Source: Actinomycetota bacterium
GTDB lineage: Bacteria > Actinomycetota > Thermoleophilia > UBA2241
Direction of reading: 5' to 3'
Assembly: GCA_003158705.1 (NCBI GenBank)
Contig: PMKX01000093.1
Span: forward strand, 239-8,261
DNA length: 8,023 bases
Translations under genes and position numbers: made by a program
In this document: one piece after another, positions 5,484 to 8,023 of the stretch
Position numbering within the stretch: position 1 is the stretch's first letter
How the letters are laid out: every line of letters starts with the position of its first letter
Notes under the pieces: model-generated
The model's database searches: none
What the model was told of the DNA's origin: nothing
Seen by the model: only the letters and a program-made list of their open reading frames with translations

Positions 5484-6983
5484 GTGACACCGGTCGACGT
5501 AGATCAACACCGCCGCCGGGCCGAGGAGTTCATCGGCGCCCTCGACCTCGAGTACTACCAGCACTTCTCCGGCCAAAAAGAGGTGTGCGACTTCACGGCC
5601 ATCTACGACCGCTTCCCAGAGCTGTTCACCAAGCAGACCATCGACGAGCTCGAGGCCGACTACAAGAACTACAAAGGCGAGTCGCGGCGCGCGCCGGCCT
5701 ATCTGCTGGCGTTCATGGTCGACGGCTTCATGGGCGCCCAGACCAAGGAGCTCACCGACGAGATCGCCAACGCCGAGAGTCAGGCGACCATCGAGGTCGA
5801 CGGCGAGGTCATCGGCCTGCGCCAGGCGAGCATCGCGCAGGCCAACGAGGCTGACCGCGAGCGTCGCCAGCGCATCCAGGACGCTCGCTTGGCGGCCACT
5901 GAGGAGGTCCTCAACCCGCGCCTGGACCGGCTCTGGCGCAAGGCCCACGACCTTGCCCGCGTGCTCGGCTACGACGACTACATGGCGTTGTACTCGGAGG
6001 TCAAGGGCACCGACTACCTCATGCTGCGCGCCCAGATGGAAGGCTTCCTGCAGGACACCGAGAGCATCTACGAACGCTCGCTCGACAAGCTCGCTTTCGC
6101 CAAGATGGGCCTCGGCCTGTCCGAGCTGCGTTCATCGGACCTGCCCTACTTGTGGCGGGCGGCGGGGTACGACCACGTGTTCACCGCGGAGCGCCTGTTG
6201 CCCACCTTCACGGCGACGCTCGCCGGCATGGGCATCGACCTGGCTGCTCAGAACAACGTGCACATCGACGCCGAGCCGCGCGAGCTCAAGTCGCCGCGCG
6301 CCTTCTGCTCGCCGGTGCGTGTGCCGGACGAGATCTACCTGTGTGTCATGCCCAAGGGCGGCCAAGACGACTACGGCGCTCTGCTGCACGAGGGCGGCCA
6401 CACCGAGCACTTCGCCCACACTGACCCCAGCTTGCCCTTCGAGTTCCGGCACTTGGGCGACAACTCGGTCACGGAGGGCTTCGCCTTCATCTTCGACCAC
6501 TTGTTGCTCAACCCGCGCTGGTTGGAGCGCTATCTCGACTTCACCGACTCGGCCGACTTCCTCACTCTGGCCAACGTCATCGAGCTCCACTTCTTGCGCC
6601 GCTACTCAGGCAAGTTGGCCTACGAGACCATCCTGCACACGCAGACGGGTCCGCTAGACGCCATGGCACAGGTGTACAGCGACAAGCTCAGCGACGCGGT
6701 GCGTGTGCAGATCCCTTCGCAGAACTACCTGGCCGACGTGGACGACGGGTTCTACGCGGCCAGCTACCTGCGCGCTTGGCTGCTCGAAGGCGCCTTCCGC
6801 ATGATCCTTCAGGACCGCTACAGCATGGAGTGGTTCTGCAACCCCAAGGCCATCGACTTCCTGCGGCAGCTCTGGTCGCACGGGCAGAACTTCAACGCCG
6901 ACCAGCTGCTGCTCAAGAACGGCGGCGGCAAGCTCGACGCCGACCCGCTCAAGCACCACATCGAGCGGGCGCTGGGCCGCTAG
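5484..6983 (+). CDS. M3-family zinc metallopeptidase (oligoendopeptidase-like)
   Basis: A 499-residue soluble protein with no signal peptide. The zinc site is HEGGHTEH: H302 and H306 with catalytic E303. The third ligand is E331 in NSVTEGFAF, 29 residues after the first histidine, the spacing I recall for thimet oligopeptidase. C-terminal to this are the helical segments of the M3 fold, including the tyrosine-rich DDGFYAASYLRAWLLEG region that in the family lines the substrate channel. M3 enzymes hydrolyse short peptides in the cytoplasm. The protein is shorter than typical PepF (about 600 residues), mainly in the N-terminal half, and has HEGGH where HEFGH is usual, so it is a divergent member rather than standard PepF. 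It is transcribed divergently from rlmD. Its TAG stop overlaps the stop of the convergent yjbQ gene. The family call is good; the substrate is unknown. Confidence 0.85.
   Translation: MTPVDVDQHRRRAEEFIGALDLEYYQHFSGQKEVCDFTAIYDRFPELFTKQTIDELEADYKNYKGESRRAPAYLLAFMVDGFMGAQTKELTDEIANAESQATIEVDGEVIGLRQASIAQANEADRERRQRIQDARLAATEEVLNPRLDRLWRKAHDLARVLGYDDYMALYSEVKGTDYLMLRAQMEGFLQDTESIYERSLDKLAFAKMGLGLSELRSSDLPYLWRAAGYDHVFTAERLLPTFTATLAGMGIDLAAQNNVHIDAEPRELKSPRAFCSPVRVPDEIYLCVMPKGGQDDYGALLHEGGHTEHFAHTDPSLPFEFRHLGDNSVTEGFAFIFDHLLLNPRWLERYLDFTDSADFLTLANVIELHFLRRYSGKLAYETILHTQTGPLDAMAQVYSDKLSDAVRVQIPSQNYLADVDDGFYAASYLRAWLLEGAFRMILQDRYSMEWFCNPKAIDFLRQLWSHGQNFNADQLLLKNGGGKLDADPLKHHIERALGR
6980..6983. other. 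CTAG supplying both convergent stop codons
   Basis: The palindrome CTAG encodes TAG at 6981-6983 for the plus-strand peptidase and TAG at 6980-6982 for minus-strand yjbQ. The two coding regions overlap by three bases, with no room for a terminator between them. Confidence 0.85.
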
Positions 6984-7384
6984 CGCGCGGCGCCCGCCAA
7001 AGCCTGCACCAGCACGCGGCGCCGGCGCGGGCCGTCGAACTCGGCGAAGAACACGCCTTGCCAGGTGCCCAGCTGCAAGGCGCCGCTGCGCACCGGCACC
7101 GTCACGCTGCTGCCCATCAGGCTGGCCTTCACGTGGGCGTCGGCGTTGCCCTCGGCGTGCGTGAACGGCAGTGTCTGGGGCACCAGCCGCGCGAGCGCCA
7201 TCATGACATCGCGGGGCACCGCGGGATCGGCGTTCTCGTTGATGGTCACGCCGGCCGTGGTGTGCGGCACATATACGAGGGCGGCGCCGTCGGTCAGTCC
7301 GGCGCGCGCGACGGCGCCGGCGACCAGCTCCGTGATGTCGACGAGCTCCTCACGGGCCGCAGTCTGCAGGGCGATCGTCTCCAC
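6980..7384 (-). CDS. yjbQ: YjbQ/UPF0047 family protein
   Basis: A 134-residue protein with a full set of YjbQ (UPF0047) signatures: VYVPHTTAGVTINENADP (38-54), the histidine-rich HAEGNADAH (76-84), LMGSSVTVPV, LQLGTWQG (104-110) and EFDGPRRRRV (115 onward). The family forms small trimers with conserved histidines in a putative metal site. E. coli YjbQ has reported thiamine phosphate synthase activity, but its main role is unclear. The start is uncertain. GTG 7384 gives the length used here; a TTG at 7396, overlapping the upstream TGA as TTGA, would add four residues and allow translational coupling. The gene follows the PHP gene by eight bases on the same strand, so the two are almost certainly one operon. 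No clear Shine-Dalgarno is seen for either start. Confidence 0.9.
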   Translation of the reverse strand: METIALQTAAREELVDITELVAGAVARAGLTDGAALVYVPHTTAGVTINENADPAVPRDVMMALARLVPQTLPFTHAEGNADAHVKASLMGSSVTVPVRSGALQLGTWQGVFFAEFDGPRRRRVLVQALAGAAR

Positions 7385-7392
7385 GGCGCCGC

Positions 7393-8023
7393 TCAACCGA
7401 ACAGTCCCAGGCGCCGCCGCGATTTGGTCTCGCGGCGCCACGGGCTCGTGCGATGCTCTTTGAGCGCCTTGACCACGTCGGCCGTGGAGCGCACCGGGTC
7501 GGGGAACTCGGTAGCGCAGGCCATGATCGCCGTCGCCTCGTGGGCGTCGCTGCCGCCCGTGCGCGCCAACCCCAGTTCCCCGGCGATGCGCTCCGCCGTC
7601 TTCACGTAGCGGTCGGCCAGCCAGTTGCCGTTGTAGATCTCGACGGCGTCGATGATCGGCGCCACGTGACGCTCGAGTGTGGGGTAGTAGGCCGAGCCGC
7701 TGCGGCCGCCGCCGGCGCCGGCGTGCACCCACACCACGGCTGCGTCGTCGGGTATGCTCGCCTCGGGCGGCAGCCCCTGTACGTCCTTGAACGTGCTCAG
7801 GTAGTCCAGATCGGGGCTGAAGACGATGAAGTCGCCGTACATGGTCGAGATCTCCACGCCGTGGATGAGCAGCACGCCGTCGTCGGCCAAGGGTCCCTCG
7901 AGCTTGCGGTTGTCCTTCATGCTGCCGTGGTTGGTGAGCGCCACGGCCTCGAGGCCCTTCTCACGGCAAGCAGCGATGTAGTCGTGGTAGGAGATGTGTG
8001 AGCAGCTCGAGGCCGGATAGGTG
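7393..8023 (-). CDS. PHP-domain phosphoesterase, N-terminus outside window
   Basis: About 209 residues are visible, the frame staying open to the right edge. Reading the minus strand from the edge gives TYPASSCSHISYHDYIAAC. The last base before it is C, consistent with a His codon, so the cut falls inside the first PHP motif (HxHTYPASSCS in related proteins). The remaining motifs are TNHG, GVEIS, WVHAG, VEIYNG and GGSDAH. All belong to the metal-binding PHP fold. PHP proteins hydrolyse phosphate esters using two or three metal ions; this one has no attached polymerase or other domain. It ends in a short basic tail (RRETKSRRRLGLFG). Only a few N-terminal residues are missing, so this is a small single-domain protein. 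It is the first visible gene of a pair with yjbQ. Its substrate cannot be told from sequence. It is not a close copy of the PHP domain in the glycosyltransferase fusion: the motif wording differs at every site except GSDAH. Confidence 0.85.
   Translation of the reverse strand, partial: TYPASSCSHISYHDYIAACREKGLEAVALTNHGSMKDNRKLEGPLADDGVLLIHGVEISTMYGDFIVFSPDLDYLSTFKDVQGLPPEASIPDDAAVVWVHAGAGGGRSGSAYYPTLERHVAPIIDAVEIYNGNWLADRYVKTAERIAGELGLARTGGSDAHEATAIMACATEFPDPVRSTADVVKALKEHRTSPWRRETKSRRRLGLFG

Noticed and set aside
7385..7732. N-terminal extension of yjbQ into the PHP gene
   Set aside because: The extension is the shadow of the PHP coding frame and Arg-rich; YjbQ homologues begin close to GTG 7384.
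1..8023. Search for CRISPR arrays, insertion sequences, tRNA or rRNA genes and integration sites
   Set aside because: No spaced repeat array, transposase motifs, terminal inverted repeats or tRNA-like cloverleaf could be seen by eye on either strand.

Overview
The window is GC-rich (codon third positions mostly G or C), densely coding and chromosomal in character. A myo-inositol-1-phosphate synthase of the actinobacterial kind sits beside a PimA-like GT4 glycosyltransferase. GTG starts are frequent and one gene looks leaderless. Together these point to an actinobacterium, possibly a deep-branching one; the sequence alone does not give a finer placement. I see no mobile element, CRISPR array, tRNA or rRNA.

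Layout, left to right. (1) Positions 1-428, plus strand: 3' end of an inositol-1-phosphate synthase gene (ino1). (2) 517-2394, plus: a 625-residue fusion of a PimA-like GT4 glycosyltransferase with a complete C-terminal PHP phosphoesterase domain. (3) 2553-3155, plus: a uracil-DNA-glycosylase-superfamily protein that keeps four cluster-type cysteines but lacks the usual catalytic motifs. (4) About 3169-3864, plus: a multi-pass membrane protein whose second half closely follows presenilin/signal peptide peptidase (two aspartates 45 residues apart and an ALPALP motif). It has no ordinary start codon. (5) A UUCG-loop hairpin at 3878-3897 separates it from the convergent gene. (6) 3902-5338, minus: an RlmD/TrmA-type rRNA uracil-C5 methyltransferase with a repeat-derived insertion. 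(7) 5339-5483: divergent promoter region. (8) 5484-6983, plus: an M3-family zinc metallopeptidase. (9) 6980-7384, minus: YjbQ/UPF0047. (10) 7393-8023, minus: a PHP-domain protein whose N-terminus lies just outside the window.

How the genes may work together. Ino1 makes inositol-1-phosphate, and the next gene joins a glycosyltransferase to a likely metal-dependent phosphatase. That order suggests glycosylation of an inositol phosphate or inositol lipid followed by phosphate removal. The glycosylase-like gene and the presenilin-like gene are nearly contiguous and probably cotranscribed, but nothing in the sequence says why. The methyltransferase and peptidase are divergently transcribed housekeeping-type genes. 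The PHP and YjbQ genes form a tight two-gene unit, and YjbQ converges on the peptidase gene so closely that one CTAG tetranucleotide supplies both stop codons.

The most interesting items are the presenilin-like membrane protein with a GTSD in place of GxGD, the GT4-PHP fusion next to ino1, and the glycosylase-like protein without recognisable catalytic motifs.
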